Of a DNA stretch of 64,000 nt, positions 56,320 through 64,000 are shown piece after piece (the first letter of the stretch is position 1; each line of letters begins with the position of its first letter). Where the stretch lies: NCBI GenBank assembly GCA_023376005.1, contig CM042151.1, positions 75,387,787 to 75,451,786 on the forward strand, read 5' to 3'. This DNA comes from Doryteuthis pealeii (lineage: Eukaryota > Mollusca > Cephalopoda > Myopsida > Loliginidae). Below the pieces are notes generated by a model. It ran no database searches, was not told the DNA's origin, and was given only the letters and a program-made list of their open reading frames with translations. The position numbers and the translations under genes were made by a program.

Positions 56320-56550
56320 TGGTTGCAGAAGCCCTGATCAAACCTATAAACTTGTCCTTTACTCTTGGTTGGCAGAAGCCCTGATCAAACTATAAACTTG
56401 TCCTTTACTCTTGGTTGGCAGAAGCCCCAAACCTATAAACTTGTCCTTTACTCTTGGTTGGCAGAAGCCCCGATCAAACCTATAAACTCGTCCTTTACTC
56501 TTGGTTGGCAGAAGCCCCGATCAAACCTATAAACTCATCCTTTACTCTAT
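56320..56550. repeat. Tandem repeat, ~42-47 bp unit, five copies
   Basis: Unit: GGTTGGCAGAAGCCCnGATC, AAACCTATAAACTTGTCCTT, TACTCTT. One copy has a short deletion. No known family. The plus-strand ORF across it is a by-product. Confidence 0.9.
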
Positions 56551-56699
56551 TCTCGATCTTTCTTGGCATCAAATGCAATACCACATTTATTATTCTTGAT
56601 CCATACTGTTTTTCATTGTTAGGGATTGACGATTGGGGGTAGTTGGGATTTAAAAAAGAAAAAAAAAAAAGAATCATCAAGATATTTTCTTTTCTTAAT

Positions 56700-57520
56700 A
56701 TTACACCCTATTGGAGTGGCTTAGACTATGCAGACTGTATCCCCTACAGAGGGGTATGACCTCATCAAATGGGGTGTCTTGGGTATCTAAGGGCAGTAAG
56801 GTTTCAGTTCTGGAGATCTAGGGAGTGTGGAGTACCTTTTCATTGCTATTACTCCCAGGTACACTCTGACCTGGTGTGGCAGTTCCTGTTAGGGCCCCAT
56901 CTATAGACTAAATAGATCTGTTTCTCTGAATGTTTGAGATGAGGCTTGATGATTAGTATTATCTGCGTTATTCGGACTATTGTCCTCATCTTCATTGATA
57001 TCTGTACAACGTTTCAGCCATTATGCCTTCCGGCCTTCTTCAGGTATTTCTTGTCGGACTCGGGAACCTTCTTGTTGTAGTCGGGAACCTTCTTGTCGTA
57101 ATCGGGAGCAAATACCTGAAGAAGGCCGGAGGGCATATCAGCCAAAATGTTGTACAGATAACAATGAAGATGAGGATAATAGTCCGAATAATGCAGATAA
57201 TACTAAATAGATCTGTTCAAAAATTATTTGTATTTGATCAGAATACAGGAAACCATAACTGTGCAAAATCAATTAATTATTATGTTAGATAGGAATGCTT
57301 GAGACCATTTAACTGTAAATTATTGGTATAAAGTTATTTGAAGCTATAATTGTTTATCAAGGATTATTAGTTGATTGAATGGGTCAAGTAGACCTGTTTA
57401 AAAATAATTTGTATTCAATAGCACTGTGTGCAAAAAACACTCTACAGAAATTGTAAATTTTAATGTAATTCCGTAATCTCTAGGTATAAAATAACCCTAG
57501 ACAATTTGTGGCAAAAAACA
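56700..57520 (+). mobile_element. R2 element split by R3 copy d
   Basis: Head GGAGTGGCTTAGACTATGC, CCTACAGAGGGGTATGACC, GGTTTCAGTTCTGGAGATC, CTGTTAGGGCCCCATCTATA. R3 then interrupts (56923-57201), and R2 resumes at the duplicated target with CAAAAATTATTTGTATTTGA and ~50-bp units through to AATAACCCTAGACAATTTG near 57505. Confidence 0.7.
56923..57201. mobile_element. R3 palindromic element, copy d (compact)
   Basis: Flanked by an exact 16-bp duplication ACTAAATAGATCTGTT (56907-56922, 57202-57217) that re-forms R2. The 279-bp insert is almost entirely two inverted arms: CTCATCTTCATTGATATCTG, CAACGTTTCAGCC, CCGGCCTTCTTCAGGTATTT against AATACCTGAAGAAGGCCGGA, ATCAGCCAAAATGTTG, ACAATGAAGATGAGGATAAT. 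No tRNA-like centre, so this is a minimal inverted-dimer form. Confidence 0.85.
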
Positions 57521-57804
57521 CATAAAAAGTCGCCAAAAACAATCACAGTTATTAAAATTTGGGGATCCAAAATTTCAAGATTGCGGGTCTGGATTCGGCC
57601 TGGAATGTTTTTAATTTTCTCATGGAGTTGACCTGATTCCAAAATAGTATATGTTGGGCTACAGCCTCAAGGAGTAAGGAGTGAAGTTGAAAACCTGTGA
57701 CACAATGATATTTGCATTTATCATTTAAGATATTCTGATAATGTTTCCATAAGTTTATATATATAAAATTTGATTTAAAAAAAAAAATAAATTAGTACTT
57801 TCGA

Positions 57805-58345
57805 CAGCCCTGTTGGCTAGGGCTTTAGAATACACAACCAACACCTCTTCTCCCAATGAGGCCATCTGTTAGCCGTGGGTGGTGACCTTGTGATGCTTAA
57901 GGACGTAATCCTAGTGGCTGAGCAGTCCAACACTCTACTTTGGCTCTTACTTGGGCTAGACAGGCGGTCAGAGAGCTCTGATCAATTGGCTGGTTATATC
58001 AAGCCCTAGCACCTATATGATTGTCCCATCCCTATTGCCCTAATGGCAACCTCCAACCCTTTTTATCATATGTGCTAGAAGGTGGTGGCTGAGGATGTCC
58101 TGGGTGTGACGTTAAACTCTATCTGATGGTGAGGTTCCGGTTCTGGAGATCTGGGAAATGTAGAGAGCCCCTTCATTACCATTGCTCTCAGGTCCTCTCT
58201 GTGCCTGTTAGGGTCCCATCTCTAAGTTAAATAGAAAAAATGTGTTTAAAACAAATTGAGTATCCATCAAGAATGAATAAAACAAATGTCTTCGGCATAA
58301 AATGACCCAATAGGGTTGATATGCCGTAAAACCCAACGAACCACT
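57805..58345 (+). mobile_element. R1 SINE-like element, near full length
   Basis: CAGCCCTGTTGGCTAGGGC, AGCCGTGGGTGGTGACCTTG, CAAGCCCTAGCACCTATATG and GGGTTGATATGCCGTAAAAC. Confidence 0.8.
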
Positions 58346-58399
58346 TTCTAGTTTTTACATGCATAACATCTTAATTGCTGAGATGAAGAATTATTATCA

Positions 58400-58815
58400 T
58401 ACATCAACAAGGCATACTGACAGCACAGATTCTCTTGACTCTCTCTCACCATCCATCTCTATTGGTCATTGCCCTTGGCATGTTCACTAGACAGCATCCA
58501 GTGTCCACACGGAGCTGATGAATGTAAGTTTTTGCTGGTCAGCCAACATTTAGTGTATCCATGTGTAGGAATCCATGAGAGAACATTGCTTATGTGTTTG
58601 CCCTTATTTCTCAAGCAGTTCTCAGCTTGTCCTGCTTTTCTTACTTGGATAGTTTATAAGATGGGAGGTAAGTGGCCATGAAACTAATACTTTGTAATCT
58701 GCTGCTTCTAGGATTTATTCAAAACAGCACACAGCATCCTTGTGTAATTCCTATCTAGTTTTTTTCTCCAGGCATTTTGTTAGTCCAAGTGATGCAACCT
58801 TATTATTATCCACTG
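58400..58815 (-). pseudogene. LINE ORF2 C-terminal remnant
   Basis: The minus strand carries the KCLEKKLDRNYTRMLCAVLN-like segment (58800-58720), then a HGHLPP-like region and a C-terminal stretch with TPTHG-like residues near 58560. Same family as 46.6 and 53.8 kb. Frameshifted throughout. Confidence 0.65.
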
Positions 58816-58886
58816 ATGTATCTTAACTTAGCACCTTCATCTTCTTTCTTATGGTTAAAATGTTTCAGCAATTGTACCATTGAACC

Positions 58887-59487
58887 ACCCTGTTGGCTGG
58901 GCATTAGAATGCACGACTGCACCTCTGCAGAGGGGTAAGACTCCCCCAATGGGGCCACCTGTTGGTCGTGGGTGGTGACCCATGATGCTTAAGGATAGAA
59001 TCCAGGTGGATGAGCAGTTCATGACTTGCAATACTCCACTTTGGCCCTAACTTGGGCTAGACGGTCGATCGGAGAGGCCCCCTCCGATCAATTGGCTGGT
59101 CACGTCAAGCCCTAGCACCTATATGATTTTCCCAACCCTATTGCACTTATGGCAAGCCCCAGCCCCTTTTTATCATATGGGTGCTAGAAGGCGGTGACTG
59201 AGAGTCTACATGTCCTGGAATGATATTAAACTATATCTGATGGTGAGGTTCCAGTTTAGGAGGTTTGGGGAATGTGGAGCACCCCTTCATCACCATTGCT
59301 CCCGGGTCCACTCTGACCCGGAGTGGTAGTACCTGTTAGGGTCCCATCTATGGGTTGAATAGAAAAACACGAGTTCATAAACAAAATTGTATTATGCATT
59401 AAGAATGAATTTATTTCAAAACTTTGTCGGCATTAAATGACCCACCGAGGTTGATATGCCGTAAAACAAAACAAACCAAAGAAACCA
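58887..59487 (+). mobile_element. R1 SINE-like element, full length
   Basis: Exact 14-bp duplication TGTACCATTGAACC (58873-58886, 59488-59501). The 601-bp interior begins ACCCTGTTGGCTGGGCAT and ends GAGGTTGATATGCCGTAAAA, then AACAAACCAAAGAAACC. It is the best-defined sense copy and shows little decay in the body. Confidence 0.9.
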
Positions 59488-59547
59488 TGTACCATTGAAC
59501 CTTTAATAATGAAGTAAGAAGAATGAACTTATATTAGATATCCTAGG

Positions 59548-59830
59548 AGGTGCGTGGGCTGATGGTTAGAGTCGTTGAGAATGGACTTGTTGACCTGATT
59601 TCAAATCATGGATGAAGCTGTTTGCATTTCACATGGTGCTAATAACCTTGTAAAAGGTATGCATCCAATTACTCTCCCTCCAGCTATAGGAAAATAGTAG
59701 GACAAACTGGGCTTTCTAACCATGGCTAGGTGATCGGTCTAAGAGAAGGAAAACTGAATTCAAACCTGTTAAACTCCGCTTAAGAAATTGACCAAGTGTC
59801 ACATCCTGCTCGTGTAGAGGGGTTGGTAAA
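59548..59830 (+). mobile_element. S2 tRNA-derived SINE, near full length
   Basis: Head GGAGGTGCGTGGGCTGATGG, then TTAGAGTCG and B-box-like GATTTCAAATCATGGATG. Body TTTGCATTTCACATGGTGCT, CCTCCAGCTATAGGAAAATA. 3' end TGTCACATCCTGCTCGTG, GGGGTTGGTAAATATATA running into (TA)n. Confidence 0.8.
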
Positions 59831-59869
59831 TATATATATATATATATATGAGATATCCTATAAGCTTGG

Positions 59870-60040
59870 ACAGCAGAATCAGAACAATCTATCGCTGTGG
59901 ATTGAATAAAGGGTTTGGTTCAAAATTTCTAGTAAGTTACTATGACAGAGATTTGAAGAGATCTGGAAGTCACAGCAACTGAGATGTTGTAATTATAACA
60001 ATAAAGATAAGAACACAAATCTGAGTACATCGGGTATAAT
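59870..60040 (+). mobile_element. Diverged R3 relative
   Basis: TGTGGATTGAATAAAGGGTT, TTTGAAGAGATCTGGAAGTC, GAGATGTTGTAATTATAACA, AATAAAGATAAGAACAC. Matches the 40.3-kb copy. Confidence 0.5.
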
Positions 60041-60189
60041 ATTTTTTGCATCAATAAGAATTGTCGAGTCTGTTTAAGATTAAATGTTTGTGTGATATAT
60101 GATGTGTGATATATTTAACAGGATGTAAAAAAAAATGTTTTACCTTTCTATTATCTAATTGCTTGGGAGTGGTTTTCAAAACTAGAAAA

Positions 60190-60339
60190 ACTTCTCTGTG
60201 TGTCTATGTAGCTGTGTCTCTGCCTATCTCTTTCTATCTCTTCTATGTCTATATGTGTGTACTTCTTGTGTGTGTGTGTGTATGTGTCTATCATTCTCTC
60301 TGTATGTATGTGTGTGTGTCTCTGTGTGTCTCTATCTCT

Positions 60340-60382
<43 letters not shown>
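60190..60382. repeat. (TC)n/(TG)n/(TA)n compound microsatellite
   Basis: CT-, GT- then TA-rich segments in sequence. Cys/Val/Ile-rich ORFs here are artefacts. Confidence 0.9.
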
Positions 60383-60384
<2 letters not shown>

Positions 60385-60453
60385 CTTTTCCTTTTATCTT
60401 ACCTCATACTGTCGGATTTTACTCCAACCCTTCTATCTTCATATATATATATA

Positions 60454-60675
60454 TATGAATAAGATATAATGAAAAAACAAACGATGTTTACAACTGAAAT
60501 AGGCTCATCAGAAGAGAAAGTGTGCAAACCGTTTCGGGGCCCAATTCTCTTGACGGTTTAAAACTTTTTAAACCGTCAAGAGAATTGGGCCCCGAAACGG
60601 TTTGCACACTTTCTCTTCTGATGAGCCTATTTCAGTTGTAAACATCGTTTGTTTTTTCATTATATCTTATTCATA
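60454..60675. repeat. 222-bp palindrome with perfect 109-bp arms
   Basis: The two arms match base for base on inspection and surround a 4-base centre ACTT (60563-60566). Each arm contains GGGCCCCGAAACGGTTTGC and CTTCTGATGAGCCTATTTC. A motif ATACTGTCGGATT plus TTCATATATA occurs both left (60408-60453) and right (60673-60725) of the palindrome, so an element with a (TA)n tail is present as an inverted pair. Confidence 0.9.
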
Positions 60676-60783
60676 CTGTCGAATTAATTTCCATTTTATT
60701 TTCATATATATATATATATATATATAATGTTTCTTCATATATGTATGTGTATGTGTTCACCGTTGGAGCAAGAACTCAGTCCA

Positions 60784-60830
60784 ATGTCCTGCAGATGGTC
60801 TAACAGACCGAAACATTATAACGTCGACAT
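60784..60830 (+). ncRNA. Hammerhead-like motif, near complete but damaged
   Basis: Stem I ATGTC (60784-60788) pairs perfectly with GACAT (60826-60830). Core strand CTGCAGA (60789-60795) has C for the invariant A6. One extra T (60796) precedes stem II GGTCT-AAC-AGACC (60797-60809). GAA (60810-60812), stem III ACATT-AT-AACGT with one mismatch, and a GTC cleavage triplet (60823-60825) follow. It is the same minimal type I layout as 19544-19585, with two core defects, so probably inactive. Confidence 0.6.
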
Positions 60831-60919
60831 CACTACCTACAATAAACATCCATTTTGTACAACATCCTGTGTTTGTCTACCTTTCTCCACATATGTGTGT
60901 ATATATAATATGTACACAC

Positions 60920-61165
60920 AAACAGGATACGACACAAGGTCAATTTCTTAAGCAGAGTTTAACAGGTTTGAATTCAGAGATTTCCTTTTCCTAGACTGGT
61001 TACCTAACCAAGGTTAAAGAGCCCAGTCTGCCCTACTATTTGCCCACAGCTTGAGGGAGTTGTTATTGTATGCATACCTTTCCCAAGGGTATTAGCGCTA
61101 TGTGAAATGCAAACAGCCTCATCCAGGTTTCGAAATTGGGTCGATGAATCCATTTCCTATGATAT
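60920..61165 (-). mobile_element. S2 tRNA-derived SINE
   Basis: Reverse order: CAGGATACGACACAAGGTCA, GGTTTGAATTCAGAGATTTC, CCCAGTCTGCCCTACTATTT, TTTCCCAAGGGTATTAGCGC, B box AGGTTTCGAAATTGGG and head side CCATTTCCTATGATATATG. Confidence 0.75.
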
Positions 61166-61378
61166 ATGTATATATATCTGTGTAAATTCCCTCACTCTCT
61201 CTTTATCATATAGTAGAGTATCTTTCTTTATTCTGTAAGTTTATGTATTTTTTGTAAGAAAACCCCCATATATATATTATAAATCCTGTTGATATACACA
61301 ACTCTGAAGACCCTTTTATTCTCTATGGGGTAAGTGTGGTTTGACTCAGCTTGTTTGAAAAACAAAAGAAAAAAATGA

Positions 61379-61601
61379 GGTTATTTCCTATAACTCCAAC
61401 CTAAAAAAGGGGAACCACTCTGAATGAATTTTATCTTTTAATTAATCTACCCATTATTTTCCCATTAAACTAATCCTAACCTCTAACTCTAACCCTAACC
61501 CCGTCTTCTTTTATTCCTAGTAGATCAATAAATAGATAAATAATTTATCAGTCAGTAAGAGTGGTTCCTCTTTTTTTAGGTTGGAGTTATAGGAAATAAC
61601 C
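61379..61601. mobile_element. M3 MITE with telomere-like interior
   Basis: TIRs of about 43 bp: GGTTATTTCCTATAACTCCA, ACCTAAAAAAGGGGAACCACTCT, and the reverse at 61558-61601. The interior holds CTAATCCTAACCTCTAACTC, TAACCCTAACCCC, a run of telomere-like CTAACC units. No ORF. AAAAATG on both sides may be the target duplication. Confidence 0.75.
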
Positions 61602-61637
61602 AAAAATGCTTTATAAATATAAAGGTAATGTTTTTAC

Positions 61638-62133
61638 TATTTCTCTGAATTTTTGAGATGAGGCTTGATAATTAGTATTATTTGGATTATTGTCCTAATC
61701 TTCATTGTTATCTGTACAACGTTTCGGCCTTCTTCAGGTATTTCTTATCAGACTCTGGGAACCATCTTGTAATCAGGATCCTCCTTGTCATAATTGGGAG
61801 CCATCACAGAATTTTTAACCTAACCCTTTATTCAGTCTATGGGGGTATTCTGTTCTCATTCCGCTAACCATAGCTGGGGTACAGGTGTTAAGCTGTGCTT
61901 ATTATTATTCTATGTTACTGCTGCCCTTGACCAGGATTGAATCTGCAGTCTAGAGATAACTGTCACTTAGAACTGTCTTCACCTAACTCCTTTATCCACT
62001 ATGCTATGTGTTCAATTACGACAAGAAGGTTCCCGAGTCCGACAAGAAATATCTGAAGAAGGCCGGAGGGCATATCGGCCGAAATGTTGTACAGATAACA
62101 ATGACGATGAGGAGAATAGTCTGAATAATACTA
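61638..62133 (-). mobile_element. R3 palindromic element, copy e, with clear tRNA head
   Basis: Flanked by a 13-bp duplication GTAATGTTTTTAC (61625-61637, 62134-62146). The long antisense arm runs from the TCTCTGAATTTTTGAGATGA end to a pol III head read on the minus strand: CATAGCATAGTGGATAAAGG (A box) and CTGCAGATTCAATCCTGG (B box, near 61935-61950). The short sense arm (about 62018-62133) has GTTCCCGAGTCCGACAAGAA, ATCTGAAGAAGGCCGGAGGG and GGCCGAAATGTTG. The best copy for reading head, body and inverted arm together. Confidence 0.8.
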
Positions 62134-62146
62134 GTAATGTTTTTAC

Positions 62147-62755
62147 ATTATCAGAAATAATTTTAGCAATTTTTTCTGTATAAATAACCTAATCTCAGTA
62201 TACAGAATATAACAATATTTACATTTTTTCTTTTCTTTTTAAATAAAATTCTTTTGATAATAAGCTTGAAAATTTATTATTATATCATTTTTAACATTTT
62301 TGGGTTAAGTATGAAGCCAAAACTGTTTCATTTATTTATTTGTGGAATTTATGCTTAAGAGGTTTCTTTTTAGTTGGCAATAAAGCCATAGGATTAGTAC
62401 TGTTCTCTGTGTAGCTGTCTCTCTGCTCTGTGTTTCTATCTATCATTTATCTAATGTACAACTAGACAAAACGTGACACATTGGGTCACCCATTCAGCTC
62501 TGGGTAGATAATTGAGATTAGGGAAAAGGGAGTTAGCAAAGCGAATAAAATTTTTAAAATAAATAAATACGACTCGACAAAACCTTAAAATCATTTTGTT
62601 AGTTTCCTAAGAAAGGAAATGTTTGACCTCATTTAAGCTATGGGTTGTTGGTTGTGAAATTTAACATAGAAATACATTTCAAATTCATCCGGATCTCTCT
62701 CTCTCTACTTCCAGACAAACTAACATTGTATAATGAGGAGGTAGTCAAGAGATAC
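62147..62755. other. Unassigned noncoding stretch
   Basis: AT-rich. A SINE-like AGCTCTGGGTAGATAATTGA at 62496 resembles the S3 body. No gene seen. Confidence 0.35.
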
Positions 62756-62759
62756 ATAA

Positions 62760-63003
62760 AGTAAGTTGTTGTCATTGGGGCGGCCTAATGTCAGTTTCAG
62801 CCAGACAACGAAGGACTCTACCCCTCTACCGTTAGACCAAGGAGATTATTTTTGCATCTAAGGTGGAGCGCCACACCTACCATAAGCTCCTCACTTTACT
62901 GCACAGATCCCTGTGCTACTCATACACTGAGTTGGCAAGGGCCGGTAGCAAACCAAGAACCTTGTGATTCCTAGCCGAACACTCTACAGACTGAACTACA
63001 CTG
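62760..63003 (-). mobile_element. S1 tRNA-derived SINE, copy d
   Basis: TTGGGGCGGCCTAATGTCAG, CCACACCTACCATAAGCTCC, CATACACTGAGTTGGCAAGG, and head GGTAGCAAACCAAGAACC, then CACTCTACAGACTGAACTAC. The minus-strand A/B boxes are intact but slightly altered. Confidence 0.8.
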
Positions 63004-63062
63004 GAGGGGAAGAAAGAGATAGACTCTGTGTTTATCTCTTTCTTCCCCTCCGGTGTAGTAAA
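62993..63062. repeat. 25-bp-arm hairpin at the S1 head
   Basis: TACACTGGAGGGGAAGAAAG AGATA is followed, after 11-12 bases, by its near-perfect reverse TATCTCTTTCTTCCCCTCCG GTGTA. The right arm repeats the SINE 5' flank and first bases of its head in inverted orientation, then AAAGTAAGAG. Confidence 0.8.
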
Positions 63063-63257
63063 GTAAGAGATTGGTCGGTTTTTGACTTAATTGCAAATTA
63101 TGACTAATTAGAACCAATTAAAACAGAATTTTTTAAAAGCATAATTCAATCCTAAAAGTAAGGAATAATTTAGTATAATTTTGTGTCATTAAACTAAACA
63201 GTAGAAAAAGCCTTTTATAAAGCAAAAGTTGATTAACTCAGTTTTAGTATAATAATA

Positions 63258-63780
63258 GATATCTCTGAATTTTTGACATGAGGCTTGATAATTTGGATTA
63301 TTTGGATTATTCGGACTATTGTCCTCATCTTCATTGTTATATACACAACATTTCGTCCAATGTGCTCTCTGGCCTTCTTCAGGTGTTTCTTGTCAAACTC
63401 GGGAACCCTCTCTTTGAACTCGGGAGCCTTGATAGAACTTTGAACCGAACCCTTTATTCAATCCATGGGGGTAGACTGTTCTCATTCTGTTAACCGGTAC
63501 AAGTGTTAACCTGTATTAAGTATTCTGTGTTATTATTGCCCTTGCCCTTGGCCAGGACTGAACCTGCAGCCCAGAGATGATTGTCACTTAGAACTGTATT
63601 AACCCAACACCTATATCCCATTGCGCCACATGTCCAAATGGACAACTTGACACATGGTTCAAAGTTCTGTGAACCACAAGAAACCCCTGAAGAAGGCCGG
63701 AGGGCACATCAGCTGAAACATTGTGTATATAACAATGAAGATGAGGACAATAGTTTGAATAATTTAAATAATACTAACTT
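63258..63780 (-). mobile_element. R3 palindromic element, copy f, with tRNA head
   Basis: Antisense arm TCTGAATTTTTGACATGAGG, CTATTGTCCTCATCTTC, ACAACATTTCGTCC, CTGGCCTTCTTCAGGTG. On the minus strand the centre reads TGTGGCGCAATGGGATATAG (A box) and CTGCAGGTTCAGTCCTGG (B box, about 63555-63572). Sense arm CCCCTGAAGAAGGCCGGAGG, AACAATGAAGATGAGGAC. No clear duplication was found. Confidence 0.75.
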
Positions 63781-63789
63781 TAAAGTAGT

Positions 63790-64000
63790 AATACACCCTG
63801 TCAGCAGAGCTTAGAATACACCTACTGTATCCCATGCAGACAGGTAAGACACCCTCCCCACCAAAAAAGGGGGATGTATTGGGTATGACACTAAACTGTA
63901 TCTGATAGTGAGGCTTCATTTCTGGAAATCTATGGAGTATGGAGTACTTCTTCCTTGCCATTATTTCCAAGTCCACTCTAACCCAAAGCAATAGTAACTG
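63790..64000 (+). mobile_element. R2 element, cut by the window end
   Basis: Head ACACCCTGTCAGCAGAGCTT, GACAGGTAAGACACCC, GACACTAAACTGTATCTGAT, GTGAGGCTTCATTTCTGG, TCCACTCTAACCCAAAGC. It continues past 64000. Confidence 0.7.

Noticed and set aside
60106..60469. Three overlapping Cys/Val/Ile-rich ORFs
   Set aside because: Compound TC/TG/TA microsatellite open in all plus frames.
60520..60625. Hammerhead within the large palindrome
   Set aside because: CTGATGAG and CCGAAACGG are both present, but on a given strand GAAAC precedes CTGATGAG with no supporting stem III, NUH or stem I, so the fold cannot be assembled.
61480..61510. Telomere or subtelomere
   Set aside because: Only a few imperfect CTAACC units, inside a TIR element.

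Overview
This is AT-rich metazoan nuclear DNA with no intact host protein-coding gene I can recognise. Nearly every repeat-free stretch is broken up by microsatellites, tRNA-derived SINEs, MITE-like inverted-repeat elements and decayed LINE or DNA-transposon fragments. The mix (several tRNA-derived SINE families, long CA/TA/GA arrays, LINE tails, mariner, Tc1, Helitron) fits an invertebrate, and my best guess is a cephalopod or other lophotrochozoan. That is an inference from texture, not a species identification.

Layout. 1-6.1 kb: mostly single-copy AT-rich DNA with tandem AT/CA repeats. 6.1-14.8 kb: dense accessory DNA with two hairpin (foldback) elements carrying an 8-bp target duplication, a tandem pair of Helitron-like units, two palindromic R3 elements, a LINE C-terminal remnant, and a MITE split by a SINE-like R1 insertion. 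14.8-24 kb: SINEs, an LTR-like promoter block, a hammerhead-ribozyme-bearing SINE, a Tc1 transposase remnant, and a 627-bp terminal-inverted-repeat (TIR) element filled with palindromic tandem units. 24-31.4 kb: a GA array, a pair of tRNA-Leu-like relics, LINE 3' ends and a transposase fragment. 31.4-36.9 kb: the least repetitive part, with a possible first exon (ATG plus GTAAGT donor) at about 33.6-34.4 kb. 37-38.5 kb: a CA-rich minisatellite. 38.5-64 kb: many copies of families R1, R2, R3, S1 and S2, three LINE relics of one family, a deleted mariner, several MITEs, and a 222-bp perfect-armed palindrome followed by a second hammerhead-like motif.

Family names used here (my own): R1 is a ~570-600 bp SINE-like element with 13-14 bp target-site duplications (TSDs). 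R2 is an older relative sharing R1's head and body but with a different tail. R3 is a palindromic tRNA-headed element with 13-16 bp TSDs. S1, S2 and S3 are tRNA-derived SINEs. R5 and R6 are unassigned dispersed repeats. '+ sense' means the A-rich tail lies at the right. Dispersed-repeat ends are approximate to about 20 bp unless a TSD is stated.

The strongest unusual signal is a complete 42-nt type I hammerhead fold on the minus strand at 19544-19585, inside a tRNA-headed SINE. Degenerate relatives of the motif occur in several other repeat families in the window. This matches the known association of minimal hammerheads with Penelope-like elements and SINE-like repeats, but here the carriers have pol III-type heads and no reverse transcriptase is seen beside them.
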